This document shows positions 45,868 through 54,683 of a stretch of DNA of 64,000 nucleotides, one piece after another. Position 1 is the stretch's first letter; each line of letters opens with the position of its first letter. A program made the position numbers and the translations under genes. Below the pieces are notes generated by a model, which was given only the letters and a program-made list of their open reading frames with translations, was not told the DNA's origin and made no database searches. The stretch is from Castellaniella sp049673105 (GTDB lineage: Bacteria; Pseudomonadota; Gammaproteobacteria; Burkholderiales; Burkholderiaceae_B). The stretch spans positions 32,350 to 96,349 of the forward strand of contig NZ_JBATXG010000001.1 of the NCBI RefSeq assembly GCF_049673105.1, in the 5' to 3' direction.

Positions 45868-45962
45868 GGCAAAGCCCGGTTGGACATCCTGATGGATCGG
45901 CGGGACTCGGCGAGTCCGTAACAGATCTACGGCGGGAGACTGGGGATCTTTACCTGGGGGAT

Positions 45963-46000
45963 GAAAAGCAAAGCCCGCCGCAGACGTGCCGGGAGGGCTT
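45963..46000 (-). terminator. Possible terminator after tRNA-Cys
   Basis: On the minus strand AAGCCC (46000-45995) can pair with GGGCTT (45976-45971), with GC-rich sequence in between, followed by TGCTTTTC. It is 27 bases past the tRNA end. The stem is short, so the call is moderate. Confidence 0.5.
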
Positions 46001-46026
46001 GGGTAGCTGGAAAGCCGCTTGAATGC

Positions 46027-46100
46027 TGGAGGCGCAAGCCGGAATCGAACCGACGTATACGGATTTGCAGTCCGCTGCATCACCACTCTGCCATTGCGCC
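46027..46100 (-). tRNA. tRNA-Cys (GCA)
   Basis: The 74-base gene begins GGCGCAATGGCAGAGTGGTG and ends with TTGCGCC-T-CCA. The acceptor stem GGCGCAA/TTGCGCC is perfect, the anticodon loop reads ACTGCAAAT (anticodon GCA), and the T-arm contains GGTTCGATTCC. The CCA end is encoded. No integrase or repeated 3' end is near it, so it is not an obvious integration site. Confidence 0.95.
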
Positions 46101-46152
46101 GGTGATGGGCTGGATTGCTCCAGCCAAGTCGAGCATTATACGATAAATTCCA

Positions 46153-47481
46153 TCAACGCATTTCGAACGCCTCCCGGTGGACGGTGACGTTTTTCAGACC
46201 CAGGGATTGCAGGCCGGATTCCAGCTGGCGGGCCAGTCCGGCGGGACCGCAGAACCAGATGTCCATGGCTTCGCCGGCCTGCCCCTGGCTGGCGCGTTGC
46301 AGGGTGTCGGCATCCAGGCGCTGGCCGGCGCTGGCATCGTGCACGTGCAGGGTGATGTTCGGCAGCGGGGCGCACAGTTCACGCAGGCGGTCGATGAAGG
46401 GATCGCGCGCGGCGTCGCGCACGCAGTAGTGCAACTGCGCGTGCGGGCTGGCTTCGGGACGGGTTTGCAGCGATTCCAGCCAGGCCAGAAACGGCGTGAT
46501 GCCGATGCCGCCGGCCACCCAGGCCTGCCGGGCTTCACCTTGCCGGTGGTCAAAGCGGCCATAGGGGCCTTCGATTTGAACAGCTTGGCCTGCTTGCAGA
46601 CGTTGCGCCAGGGTGCGGGTGTAGTCGCCCAGGGCCTTGATCTGGAAATGCAGATGTCCCGTGTCCGCAGCACTGGCGATGGTGTAGGGGTGAGCTCCTT
46701 CCCGCTCATCAAAGGTCACGAAGGCGAACTGTCCTGCCTGATGACCGGGCCAGCCGGCGTCCATGGCGCACACGACTTCGGTGATGCCGCCGTCCAGTTG
46801 GCGCACGGATTCGATACGGCCGGCGTGGCGGCGGCGCAGGCCGATTCGCTGGCGCAAGGCGACGATTGCCGACAGACTGCCGCCCAGCATCAGCGCACCC
46901 ATGATCATCCCCAGCGGCTGCAGCCACCAGGCGGCCGGCGTCAGGACGACGGTGTGAAAGACCAGCGCCAGGTAGAGCAGCGGCATGACCCGGTGCAGCA
47001 TGCGCCAGGATTTATAGGGAAACGCTTTCCACAAGGTGATCAGCAAGGAGACGATCAAGGCGTAGATGACCCATTCTCCCACGTCCTCGGCGAATCCGCG
47101 GCTGGAGGCCAGCATGTCCAATACGGCGATCTTGGGTGGCCTGACGACGGGGGCGCCGACCAGGCTGCGCAGAATGTCGCCGCCGATCTCTTCCAGCAAC
47201 CAATGGACGATGGCCAGGTTGATGGCCAGGATGCCCGCCCATTTGTGCAGGCGGTAGATGCGGTCCATACCGCCCAGCGCGGGTTCCAGCCAGGCGGGGC
47301 GGGTCGCCAGCACCATGATCAGCGACATCAGGCCCATCGCCAGAATGCCGCTCAGGTAGATCCCCTGTTTGCGGACCACCCAGGCCGTGTCGCCGGCCAT
47401 CGGGTGAAGGACCAGGGCGTCCCAGGCCCATGCCAGGGTCAGTATCCCCAGAAAGATGGATAAAACGGTGCGGGTCTTCAT
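46153..47481 (-). CDS. Ferric-reductase-like transmembrane flavocytochrome
   Basis: A 442-residue protein with an N-terminal six-helix haem domain (His in RLHKWAGILAINLAIVHWL and SWRMLHRVMPLLYLALVFHTV), then an FAD-binding domain (HPYTIASA) and an NAD(P)H domain (WVAGGIGITPFLAWL, WFCGPAGLARQLE). It moves electrons from cytoplasmic NAD(P)H across the membrane to ferric iron or another acceptor. There are no neighbours in an obvious operon. Confidence 0.88.
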   Translation of the reverse strand: MKTRTVLSIFLGILTLAWAWDALVLHPMAGDTAWVVRKQGIYLSGILAMGLMSLIMVLATRPAWLEPALGGMDRIYRLHKWAGILAINLAIVHWLLEEIGGDILRSLVGAPVVRPPKIAVLDMLASSRGFAEDVGEWVIYALIVSLLITLWKAFPYKSWRMLHRVMPLLYLALVFHTVVLTPAAWWLQPLGMIMGALMLGGSLSAIVALRQRIGLRRRHAGRIESVRQLDGGITEVVCAMDAGWPGHQAGQFAFVTFDEREGAHPYTIASAADTGHLHFQIKALGDYTRTLAQRLQAGQAVQIEGPYGRFDHRQGEARQAWVAGGIGITPFLAWLESLQTRPEASPHAQLHYCVRDAARDPFIDRLRELCAPLPNITLHVHDASAGQRLDADTLQRASQGQAGEAMDIWFCGPAGLARQLESGLQSLGLKNVTVHREAFEMR

Positions 47482-47698
47482 ATTGGCTTTTCTCTCTGCA
47501 GACCGATGGAGATCGGTGATGTGGGCAGTATGAAAGCCGGTGCCTGAATGGCCGGTGAAGTGTCGGTTCAGGAACGGTTCATGTCGGCGGCTTGCCTGGC
47601 TTGCTTGCCGGGGATGGGGCGGGGGGCGGTCCTCTCCTTGTTAAGATGCTTACCTTCTCTGTGTACTTCAGCGACCCCGGTCGCGATTGGACTGTTGT

Positions 47699-48832
47699 AT
47701 GGGTACTGTCTTACCCCTCGTGACCGGCCTCATCTGGCTGTATGTACTGTGGCGCTTTGTCTGGCCCTTGCCCTGGGGGGCGGCCAGTCGCGTGGCACTG
47801 GCCGTGGTGCTGTTGATGGCCATCCAGTATCACCAGATCACCGGACGGTTCTTCGGATCCCTGGGGTCGCCGGAATTACCCCAATGGGTATTGATCGGTC
47901 TGGCATGGGCCTTTGGTTCGGTGTTGCTGCTGGCCTTGCTCTTGTTGGTGCGCGATATCGTGGGCGTGCTGGTCTGGTTGCCGGCGCGCGGGGCGGGGCG
48001 TCTGATTCTGCAGGGGCAGGGCGTGAGGCTGACGGTGGGCGGGCTGGCGCTGGTCTTGTCGGCCATCGGCGTCTGGCAAGCCGTCAAAATTCCCACGGTT
48101 CGAACCGTGGCAATCACGATTCCAGGCCTGCCTGCCGCGTTTGAGGGATATCGCATCGCGCAGCTGACGGATCTGCATGCCAGCCGTTTGCTGCCCCAGT
48201 ATTGGCAGGCCGCGGTGGTGGCTCGCGCCAATCAGCTGAAGCCGGATCTGATCGTCATGACGGGGGATCTGGCCGATGGATCGCCCGAGGCCAGGGCTGC
48301 GGATGTCCGGCCTTTTCAGGACCTGCGGGCACGTGATGGCGTGCTGGCGATTCCGGGCAATCACGAGTACTACGCCGACTATGTCCGCTGGATGGCGGCC
48401 TATCGGGCGCTGGGCCTGACCATGCTGGAAAACAGCCATGTGCTGTTGCATCGAGACGGTGCTGAATTGGCGGTGGCGGGGCTGACGGATCGACAGGCAG
48501 GCGCCTTCGGCCTGCCGCGTCCAGATCTGCATGCCGCCCTGCAGGGGATTCCTGCCGGGGTGCGGGTCATTTTGCTGGACCACCGGCCAGGGGCTGCCCC
48601 GACCAATGCTCAGGCCGGGGTGGTGTTGCAGCTGTCCGGGCATACGCATGGCGGACAGATTCTGGGACCGCATCTGCTGACCCGGTGGGCCAATAACGGT
48701 TTCGTATCGGGGTTGTATCGGGTGGGCGACATGACGTTGTATGTCAGCAATGGCACCGGCTTGTGGAACGGGCTGGCGATCCGTCTGGGGCGGCCTTCGG
48801 AAATCACGCAGATCGTGCTGCGGGCCGGGTGA
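47699..48832 (+). CDS. Membrane-anchored metallophosphoesterase
   Basis: A 377-residue protein. Four hydrophobic segments fill the first ~150 residues. The catalytic domain has all calcineurin-like motifs: LTDLHASR, MTGDLADG, GNHEYYADY and SGHTHGGQILGPH, ending YVSNGTGLW. It resembles the YkuE/YaeI type phosphoesterases. The ATG at 47699 is chosen over an upstream TTG. It precedes the TauE gene by six bases, so the two are cotranscribed. Confidence 0.88.
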   Translation: MGTVLPLVTGLIWLYVLWRFVWPLPWGAASRVALAVVLLMAIQYHQITGRFFGSLGSPELPQWVLIGLAWAFGSVLLLALLLLVRDIVGVLVWLPARGAGRLILQGQGVRLTVGGLALVLSAIGVWQAVKIPTVRTVAITIPGLPAAFEGYRIAQLTDLHASRLLPQYWQAAVVARANQLKPDLIVMTGDLADGSPEARAADVRPFQDLRARDGVLAIPGNHEYYADYVRWMAAYRALGLTMLENSHVLLHRDGAELAVAGLTDRQAGAFGLPRPDLHAALQGIPAGVRVILLDHRPGAAPTNAQAGVVLQLSGHTHGGQILGPHLLTRWANNGFVSGLYRVGDMTLYVSNGTGLWNGLAIRLGRPSEITQIVLRAG

Positions 48833-48838
48833 CGGGCA

Positions 48839-49588
48839 ATGGACCCTTTACTGTTGGTCGCAGGCGCCGGCGCCCTGGCGGGCGCCATGAACGCCTTGGC
48901 GGGTGGCGGTTCCTTTGTCAGCCTGCCGGCGCTGATTGTAGCGGGCGTGCCGCCGGTCCTGGCGAACACGTCCAGCACGGTCGCGCTGTATCCCGGCAGC
49001 GCGGCCAGCGCCTGGGCGTATCGCGACAGCCTGGGTGGCGTGGGAGATGTGCCCTTGCGCAAGTTGTTCCTGGTCACGCTGTTGGGCGGCAGCGCCGGGG
49101 CGCTATTGCTGCTGCTGACCCCGTCGCGCGCTTTTGACGTCATCCTGCCCTGGTTGTTGTTGGCCGCGACCGTGGCCCTGGGCTTTGGGCGCCGCATCGG
49201 GGAATGGGTGCGGATGCGCTGCAGGGTGCATCCGGCTGTCGTGATTTCCCTGCAGTTCTTCCTGGGGATTTATGGCGGCTATTTTGGCGGCGCGGTCGGC
49301 ATCATGATGGTGGCCGTCTGGGGGCTGCTGGGTTCGCATGACCTGAAACGCATGAGCGGGCCGCGCGTGCTGATGGTGATGGTGGCCAACACCATGGCCG
49401 TCATGATTTTCATCAGTGCGGGCGCTGTCCAATGGCGGGAAACCTTGGTGATGCTGGTGACCGCCAGTCTGGGCGGTTATCTGGGGGCGGAACTGGGCAA
49501 GCGGATTCCGGGGCCGATCATCCGCGTCGGTACTCTGACCCTGACCGTTTTCATTACCGTGACCTTCTTTATCCGGGCGTACGGCTGA
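48839..49588 (+). CDS. TauE/SafE-family permease
   Basis: A 249-residue inner-membrane protein with about eight helices in two repeats. The opening LLVAGAGALAGAMNALAGGGSFVSLPAL and the second-half FFLGIYGGYFGGAVGIMMVA are the repeated TauE signatures. Members export sulphite or related sulphonate products. Its 3' end overlaps the queC 3' end by 20 bases on the other strand. Confidence 0.88.
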   Translation: MDPLLLVAGAGALAGAMNALAGGGSFVSLPALIVAGVPPVLANTSSTVALYPGSAASAWAYRDSLGGVGDVPLRKLFLVTLLGGSAGALLLLLTPSRAFDVILPWLLLAATVALGFGRRIGEWVRMRCRVHPAVVISLQFFLGIYGGYFGGAVGIMMVAVWGLLGSHDLKRMSGPRVLMVMVANTMAVMIFISAGAVQWRETLVMLVTASLGGYLGAELGKRIPGPIIRVGTLTLTVFITVTFFIRAYG

Positions 49589-50300
49589 CGGCGCCGCGCG
49601 CCATCCACTGTTGATGGCCCTGCGCCCGCAGGACGCAGGCGGGGCAGTGGCCGCAGCCATAGCCCCAGGCATGCAGGGTGTCGCGCCGGTTCAGATAGCA
49701 GGTGTGGGTTTCCGTGCGCACCAGTTCCACCAGGGCCGGACCACCCAGTTGCTGCGCCAGTTCCCAGGTATCCGCCTTGTCCAGCCACATCAGCGGGGTT
49801 TCCAGGGTCAGGGGGCGATCCACCCCCAGGCTGAGCGCCACCTGCAGCGCCTTGAGGGTATTATCGCGGCAGTCCGGGTAGCCGGAATAATCGGTTTGCG
49901 ACATGCCGCCCACCAAGACATCCAGCCCGCGCCGGTAGGCCAGCGCGGAGGCCAGGGTGAAGAACAGCAGATTGCGGCCCGGCACGAACGTAGTGGGCAG
50001 CCCGTCGGATTGCATGGTGATGGCCACATCATCCGTCATGGCCGAGGCTCCCAGCTGTTTGAGCACCGTCATGTCCAGCAGATGATCCTCGCCCAGGCGG
50101 GGCGACCAGGCGGGGCGCAGCATCGTGAGGCGGCTGCGCAGTGCGGCCCGGCAATCCAGTTCCGCGCGGTGGCGTTGGCCGTAATCGAAGCCCAGCGTTT
50201 CGACGTGGGCGAACTGGGTCAGCGCCCAGGCCAGGCAGGTGGTGGAATCCTGTCCCCCTGAAAACAGGACCAGCGCCCGGCGTTGTCCCGAGGCGGTCAT
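49569..50300 (-). CDS. queC: 7-cyano-7-deazaguanine synthase QueC
   Basis: A 243-residue enzyme that makes preQ0 from 7-carboxy-7-deazaguanine, ammonia and ATP in queuosine synthesis. The PP-loop is ALVLFSGGQDSTTCLAW, followed by GFDYGQRHRAEL; FVPGRNLLFFTLA, GGMSQTDYSGYPDCRD and the zinc cysteines in GCGHCPACVLRAQG (with the TCYL Cys) complete it. Its ATG overlaps the yhhQ stop (ATGA). Confidence 0.96.
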   Translation of the reverse strand: MTASGQRRALVLFSGGQDSTTCLAWALTQFAHVETLGFDYGQRHRAELDCRAALRSRLTMLRPAWSPRLGEDHLLDMTVLKQLGASAMTDDVAITMQSDGLPTTFVPGRNLLFFTLASALAYRRGLDVLVGGMSQTDYSGYPDCRDNTLKALQVALSLGVDRPLTLETPLMWLDKADTWELAQQLGGPALVELVRTETHTCYLNRRDTLHAWGYGCGHCPACVLRAQGHQQWMARGAVSRTPG

Positions 50301-50968
50301 GCCAGGGATATCTGCGCGGCGGTGCGCCGTTTCATGGCGCGGATGATGGCATTCAGGGCGACGCCGTACAGCGGCACGAACAGCAACAGGCTGACGGTCA
50401 GTTTGATGGCGTAGTCCACCAGGGCGATTTCCACCCAGTTGTCCGCCATGAAAACATTGCTGCTGCGCCAGAAAGCGATGCCGAAGAAGGCGATGGTGTC
50501 CAGCGCCTGGCCGAGCACGGCGGAAGCCGAGGGCGCCACCCACCACGGCATGTTGCTGCGGCGGATGCGGTCGAATACCTGCACGTCCAGCAACTGCCCC
50601 AGGACGTAGGCGGCAAAGCTGGCAAAGGCGATGCGAAAGACAAAGACGTCGAACGCGCCCAACGCGCCCAGCCCGTTGAAGCGGCCTTCGTGAAACAGGA
50701 CCGACACGATGTACGAGGCGATCAGCGCGGGCACCATGACGCGGGCGATGACTTGCCGCGCCTGGGCCTTGCCGATCAGGCGGACGGTCAGATCTGTGGC
50801 CAGGAAAATGAAGGGAAAGCTGAAGGCGCCCCAGGTGCTGTGAAAGCCCAGCAGGGTGATGGGCAACTGCACCAGGTAGTTGCTGGCGATGATGATGGCG
50901 ACGTGAAAGGCGACCAGCAGGGCCAGGCAGGCGGGGACCCGCGATGGCGGGACGAGCGAGGGTGTCAT
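50297..50968 (-). CDS. yhhQ: Queuosine precursor transporter YhhQ
   Basis: A 223-residue inner-membrane protein with about six helices, close to E. coli YhhQ (221), which imports preQ0 or preQ1. Features include AIIIASNYLVQLP, FSFPFIFLATDLTVRLIGKAQARQVI and LLDVQVFDRIRR. It is coupled to queC. The ATG at 50968 lies seven bases after the AAAAAGG that ends the predicted preQ1 aptamer, so its translation should be turned off by preQ1. Import and synthesis are thereby controlled together. Confidence 0.93.
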   Translation of the reverse strand: MTPSLVPPSRVPACLALLVAFHVAIIIASNYLVQLPITLLGFHSTWGAFSFPFIFLATDLTVRLIGKAQARQVIARVMVPALIASYIVSVLFHEGRFNGLGALGAFDVFVFRIAFASFAAYVLGQLLDVQVFDRIRRSNMPWWVAPSASAVLGQALDTIAFFGIAFWRSSNVFMADNWVEIALVDYAIKLTVSLLLFVPLYGVALNAIIRAMKRRTAAQISLA

Positions 50969-50974
50969 GACAGA

Positions 50975-51005
50975 CCTTTTTGGTGGATGGGGTGAGGGAA
51001 CCCAT
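50975..51005 (-). promoter_or_regulatory. Putative preQ1-I riboswitch upstream of yhhQ-queC
   Basis: Read on the minus strand: ATGGG (51005-51001), loop TTCCCTCAC, CCCAT (50991-50987), then CCACC-AAAAAGG. This has the preQ1-I layout: a 5-bp P1 stem, a pyrimidine-rich loop with a conserved CAC before the second strand, and an A-rich tail whose AGG can pair with loop CCT to form the P2 pseudoknot. The tail GG is also the ribosome binding site of yhhQ. The genes downstream are exactly those expected. Confidence 0.75.
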
Positions 51006-51023
51006 GAACGAAATGCAGGCGGG

Positions 51024-51029
51024 ATTATA
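51024..51029 (-). promoter_or_regulatory. -10 box of the yhhQ-queC promoter
   Basis: TATAAT on the minus strand, about 19 bases before the start of the predicted aptamer. No good -35 box is seen 17 bases upstream. It overlaps the last codon region of the upstream hypothetical gene. Confidence 0.5.
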
Positions 51030-51663
51030 CCCTGTGCGCAGGCGGCGCCCCGTCTTTCAGCCACATCAGGTAGGCCGACCGGGTGACGGCTGATACCGCG
51101 TCCAGGGCTTGCTGGCGTTGGACTTTGTGCCGCACCATCAGTCGCGCATCGGCGACGGCGCGGGATTTGCAGAACCAGTGGCAGCTGTGCTGCAGCAGAT
51201 ACAGTTCCGCAGACAGGTGGTAGGCGCGGTCCTTGGGCCCCCAGTGATCCAGATTGTCCACGACATGGCGTAAGCCGGCGGCGTGGATGTGCAGCAATCG
51301 GCGAAAATCCCGCGTCGATGCCGGCAGGAATTGTTCGATGTAGGGCACGCAAAATGACAGCACGCCCATGCGGGTAGCCTGTTCGCTTTCCTGCTGCATG
51401 CTGTCGGCCAGCGCCTGGATCTGCAAGGCGACCGCGCGTTCCGTCTGGGCAAAGGTATCCAGCACCTGAAGCTGTCGCGCCTCGTCTTTTTCGTGGATGG
51501 CGCGGGTGTAGCCCTGGGTCAGCGTTTCCATGTGACGTTCCAGCTGCAGGCTGGCCAGGTGACGCCCCAGCAAGGCAATGTGGGTGCGCTGGTAACGCAG
51601 GCACAGCAATCGCCACGTGGCGATCACGGCCAGCAGGATCAGGAAAAAATCCATGGTTTGCAT
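51025..51663 (-). CDS. Membrane-anchored hypothetical protein, 212 residues
   Basis: It starts MQTMDFFLILLAVIATWRLLCLRYQ, a single N-terminal membrane helix, and then a long soluble helical domain (HLASLQLERHMETLTQGYTRAIHEKDEARQ ... LSFCVPYIEQFLPASTRDFRRLLHIHAAG). No enzymatic motif is visible. It has several His and Cys (LLQHSCHWFCKS). The end overlaps the -10 box of the queuosine operon. I do not recognise the family. Confidence 0.6.
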   Translation of the reverse strand: MQTMDFFLILLAVIATWRLLCLRYQRTHIALLGRHLASLQLERHMETLTQGYTRAIHEKDEARQLQVLDTFAQTERAVALQIQALADSMQQESEQATRMGVLSFCVPYIEQFLPASTRDFRRLLHIHAAGLRHVVDNLDHWGPKDRAYHLSAELYLLQHSCHWFCKSRAVADARLMVRHKVQRQQALDAVSAVTRSAYLMWLKDGAPPAHRV

Positions 51664-51748
51664 TCTCGTTTCGTTCGGATCAGTCGGCTGGCGCGGCATC
51701 AGGCCGATGGCTGGCGTGTGCCTGCCGTACGCCTGCGACAGGCGAAGA

Positions 51749-52735
51749 TCATAACGAATTTGCGAGTGTGCGGTCCGGTGCGCGGTCCAGGTCCAGCAGC
51801 GGACCCAGCGGCACGATGCCGTTGGGATTGATGCTGGGGTGGCTGCGGTAATAGTGCTGCTTGATGTGATTCATATTGACCGTGCCGGCGATGCCGGGCC
51901 ACTGATAGAGCTCGCGCGTGTAGCTCCACAGGTTTTTGTAGTCTGACAAGCGCTTCAGATTGCACTTGAAATGGCCGTGGTACACCGCGTCGAAACGGAT
52001 CAGAGTGGTGAACAGGCGCCAGTCGGCCTCGGTCATCCGGTCGCCCAGCAGATAGCGCCGACGTCCCAGTGCGACGTCCAGCTGGTCCAGATAGGCGAAC
52101 AGCTTGCTGACTTCCTGCTCGTACACATTCTGGCTAGTGGCGAATCCGGCTTTGTACACGCCATTGTTGACGGCGTCGTAGATTTTGGCATTCAGGGCAT
52201 CGATCTGCGGCAATAGATCCGCGGGCGCGTAATCGTCGGCTTTGGCGCCGATCCCGTCGAATGCGCTATTGAGCATGCGGATGATCTCGGCGGATTCGTT
52301 GTTGACGATGGTGTTGCGCTGTAGGTCCCAGAGCACCGGCACCGTGACTCGCCCGCTGTAGTCGGCTTGCGCGCGCAGATAGACTTCGTACAGGTAGCGG
52401 GCTTGGCCGACCGGATCGGCCACCACGCCGGGGCCGGGTTCGAAAGTCCAGCCGCGTTGCCCCATATAGGGGTTGACCACGGAGACGCCGATCATGGATT
52501 CCAGCCCTTTCAGGGCGCGCAGGATCAAGACGCGATTCGCCCAGGGGCAGGCCAGCGACACATACAGATGGTAGCGTCCGGCTTCAGCCCGGAAACCGTC
52601 GCTGCCGCTGGGGCCGGCGCTGCCGTCGGGGGTGATCCAGTGACGAAACTGCGCGTCGCTGCGCACGAAGCGTCCCTGCGTACTGTGCGTGTCATACCAC
52701 TGGTCGTGCCATTTTCCCTGGATGAGAAGTCCCAT
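51749..52735 (-). CDS. Glutathionyl-hydroquinone reductase
   Basis: A 328-residue Xi-class glutathione transferase (YqjG/PcpF type) that removes glutathione from glutathionyl-hydroquinones. The nucleophilic Cys is in LACPWANRVLILRALKGLE; the NNESAEIIRMLN and RFDAVYHGHFKCNLKRL stretches are family hallmarks. Its length is normal. It is monocistronic as far as seen. Confidence 0.93.
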   Translation of the reverse strand: MGLLIQGKWHDQWYDTHSTQGRFVRSDAQFRHWITPDGSAGPSGSDGFRAEAGRYHLYVSLACPWANRVLILRALKGLESMIGVSVVNPYMGQRGWTFEPGPGVVADPVGQARYLYEVYLRAQADYSGRVTVPVLWDLQRNTIVNNESAEIIRMLNSAFDGIGAKADDYAPADLLPQIDALNAKIYDAVNNGVYKAGFATSQNVYEQEVSKLFAYLDQLDVALGRRRYLLGDRMTEADWRLFTTLIRFDAVYHGHFKCNLKRLSDYKNLWSYTRELYQWPGIAGTVNMNHIKQHYYRSHPSINPNGIVPLGPLLDLDRAPDRTLANSL

Positions 52736-52797
52736 GTCGATTCCTTGTACAGGCCGGCGTCCCGGGGTGGGGATGCCGGCCCGCAGATACCGCCGGT

Positions 52798-53367
52798 TTA
52801 CTGCGCGATGGCTTCCAGCGCGATGTCCAGCGTGACCTCGTCGCCTACGCCGGGGGCGTATTTGCCGGCATTGAATTCACTGCGTTTGATGACGGCAGTG
52901 GCATTGGCGCCGATGGCGTCCTTCTTCAGCATGGGGTGCGCGCCGTTGAAAAACGAGGTCACCGTCAGCGTGATGGGCTTGGTGATGCCCTTGATCGTCA
53001 GGTTGCCGTCGATGCTGACCGGGGTGTCACCGTCGAAATTGACTTTGGTGGATTTGAAGGTGGCGGTGGGATAGGTGGCGGTGTCCAGGAAGTCGGCGCC
53101 CTGGATGTGCTTGTCGAATTCGCTGAAGCCCGTGCTGATCGACGCCATGTCGATGGTGATGTCGACGTGCGCTTGCTTGGCGGCTTTGTCCAGCACCACG
53201 GAACCCGAGGTCTTGTGGAAATTCAGGATCTGTTTGGACAGACCCATGTGGTTGTAGGAAAAGCGCGGGAAGGTGTGGGTCGTATCCAGTGCGTAGGTTT
53301 GCGGGGCGGCCAGGGCCTGGCCCGCAAAAAACGTGAGGAATGCGGCGGCGATGAGGGTCTTTTTCAT
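52798..53367 (-). CDS. YceI-family periplasmic protein (first copy)
   Basis: A 189-residue precursor with signal peptide MKKTLIAAAFLTFFAGQALA. The mature part is a lipocalin-like YceI barrel: YALDTTHTFPRFSYNHMG, VDITIDMASISTGFSEFDKHIQGADFLD and IDGNLTIKGITKPITLTV. The fold binds isoprenoid chains such as polyprenyl quinones. It is the last gene of cytochrome b561-yceI-yceI and differs clearly from the second copy. Confidence 0.92.
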   Translation of the reverse strand: MKKTLIAAAFLTFFAGQALAAPQTYALDTTHTFPRFSYNHMGLSKQILNFHKTSGSVVLDKAAKQAHVDITIDMASISTGFSEFDKHIQGADFLDTATYPTATFKSTKVNFDGDTPVSIDGNLTIKGITKPITLTVTSFFNGAHPMLKKDAIGANATAVIKRSEFNAGKYAPGVGDEVTLDIALEAIAQ

Positions 53368-53410
53368 GATGAATCCTGTGTTGTGGGTTGCTGTAAAAAG
53401 GGGAATAGGG

Positions 53411-53983
53411 TCAGGGCTGGGCGACGAGATGGAACTTGATCTGGATGTCGTTGGCCACGATACCGAAGTCCTTCCATTGGCCTTCGCCGATGGCGAAGTC
53501 GCCGCGCTGAAAGGTAAAGGCGCCGTCAAAGACACCGGTATCACCGTCCTGGGTGAAGGTAAAGGGCGCGGTGATGTCCTGGGTTTTGCCCTTGATCGAC
53601 AGGGCGCCGGTGACCTGATAGCGGTTGTCGCCCACGGCTTCGACCTTGCTGGATTGAAAGGTGGCCAGGGGGTGCGCCGCCGGGTTCAGCCATTCGTCCT
53701 TTGCCAGTTCCGCATTGGCCTCGGCGTAACCGGCATCGATGCTGGCCAGGGTAATGTCGAGTGTGACTGTGGCCGCGGCGGGGTTGGCCGGATCAAAGCG
53801 CAGTGCGGCGGCCTTCACGTCGCCGAAGCTGCCGTCCATGCTGACGCCCATCTGACTGTAGCCAAACGAGACGCGGCTGGCATTGGCGTCGAGCGAGGTG
53901 TATTCGGCAGCGCCGGCGCTGCCCAGCGTGCCGACACTCAGGGCGGCTGCCAGGACAAGGGGGCGCAGTGCGAAAATGTTCAT
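53411..53983 (-). CDS. YceI-family periplasmic protein (second copy)
   Basis: A 190-residue precursor with signal peptide MNIFALRPLVLAAALSVGTLGSAGA. The mature part keeps the YceI pattern: SRVSFGYSQMGVSMDGSFG, ATVTLDITLASIDAGYAEAN, ALSIKGKTQDITAPFTFT. It lies between cytochrome b561 and the first copy, 43 bases from each. It is too diverged from its neighbour to be a recent duplication. Confidence 0.92.
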   Translation of the reverse strand: MNIFALRPLVLAAALSVGTLGSAGAAEYTSLDANASRVSFGYSQMGVSMDGSFGDVKAAALRFDPANPAAATVTLDITLASIDAGYAEANAELAKDEWLNPAAHPLATFQSSKVEAVGDNRYQVTGALSIKGKTQDITAPFTFTQDGDTGVFDGAFTFQRGDFAIGEGQWKDFGIVANDIQIKFHLVAQP

Positions 53984-54025
53984 GAGGTTTTCCTGATTTT
54001 TAGTGTTCGTGGGGTGTGGCCGCGT

Positions 54026-54565
54026 TCACGCTTTGTTGGCAAAGGGCAGCATGTGGGACAGCACGGCATCTTTCTGGATGAAATGGTGTTGCAGCGCCGC
54101 CCCGATATGTCCGATGACGGCGACGAGCAGGGTGTAATTGAGCGTCACGTGCACGTCCTTCAGCAACGCGCCCAGCGCCGCATCCTTGGCCAGCAGATCA
54201 GGCAGGGGCAGGATGCCGAACCACACGACCTGGAATCCTTGGGCTGAACTCATCAGCCAGCCGCTGAGCGGGATCGCCACCATCAGGGCATACAACAGCC
54301 AGTGGCCCGCGTGCGCCGCCATTCTGGCCAGCGGTCTCATCGTCGGCGGCAGTTCCGGCGCCCGGTGGCTGAGACGCCAGGCCAGACGGATCACGATCAG
54401 AACCAGCAGGGTCACGCCCGCCCATTTATGCCAGGAAAAGAGCTTCAGCTTGTTGGGCGACAGCGGCAGATCCTGCATGTAGAGACCCAGCGCGAAAGCG
54501 CCGATCAGGCCCAGGGCGACCAGCCAGTGCAGAAATATCGCGGTACGGGTATAGCGTTGCGTCAT
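54026..54565 (-). CDS. Cytochrome b561
   Basis: A 179-residue four-helix membrane dihaem protein. Haem-ligand histidines lie in TRTAIFLHWLVALGL, FSWHKWAGVTLL, AAHAGHWLLYALM and DVHVTLNYTLLVAVIGHIGAALQHHF. CybB-type proteins exchange electrons between quinol and acceptors such as superoxide. It is the first gene of the unit with both YceI genes, a combination common in proteobacteria. Confidence 0.92.
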   Translation of the reverse strand: MTQRYTRTAIFLHWLVALGLIGAFALGLYMQDLPLSPNKLKLFSWHKWAGVTLLVLIVIRLAWRLSHRAPELPPTMRPLARMAAHAGHWLLYALMVAIPLSGWLMSSAQGFQVVWFGILPLPDLLAKDAALGALLKDVHVTLNYTLLVAVIGHIGAALQHHFIQKDAVLSHMLPFANKA

Positions 54566-54653
54566 GCTTGGTGTCCAAAAATGATCGGGGCGAGGCGATC
54601 GATGGGATAGCCTGCCGTTCAGTCAGGTAGCCATTCTATTGGATTGGAATTAA

Positions 54654-54681
54654 TTGAAAAATAGACGCTTTGAGTTAAGAT
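54654..54681 (+). promoter_or_regulatory. Promoter of the LysR regulator gene
   Basis: TTGAAA at 54654-54659 and TAAGAT at 54676-54681 with a 16-base spacer, about 30 bases upstream of the ATG. Confidence 0.5.
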
Positions 54682-54683
54682 AT

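Noticed and set aside
45868..46086. N-terminal extension of the coiled-coil protein
   Set aside because: It runs into the tRNA-Cys gene and lacks a ribosome binding site.
46027..46100. tRNA-Cys as a mobile-element attachment site
   Set aside because: No integrase and no repeated copy of the tRNA 3' end are visible nearby.
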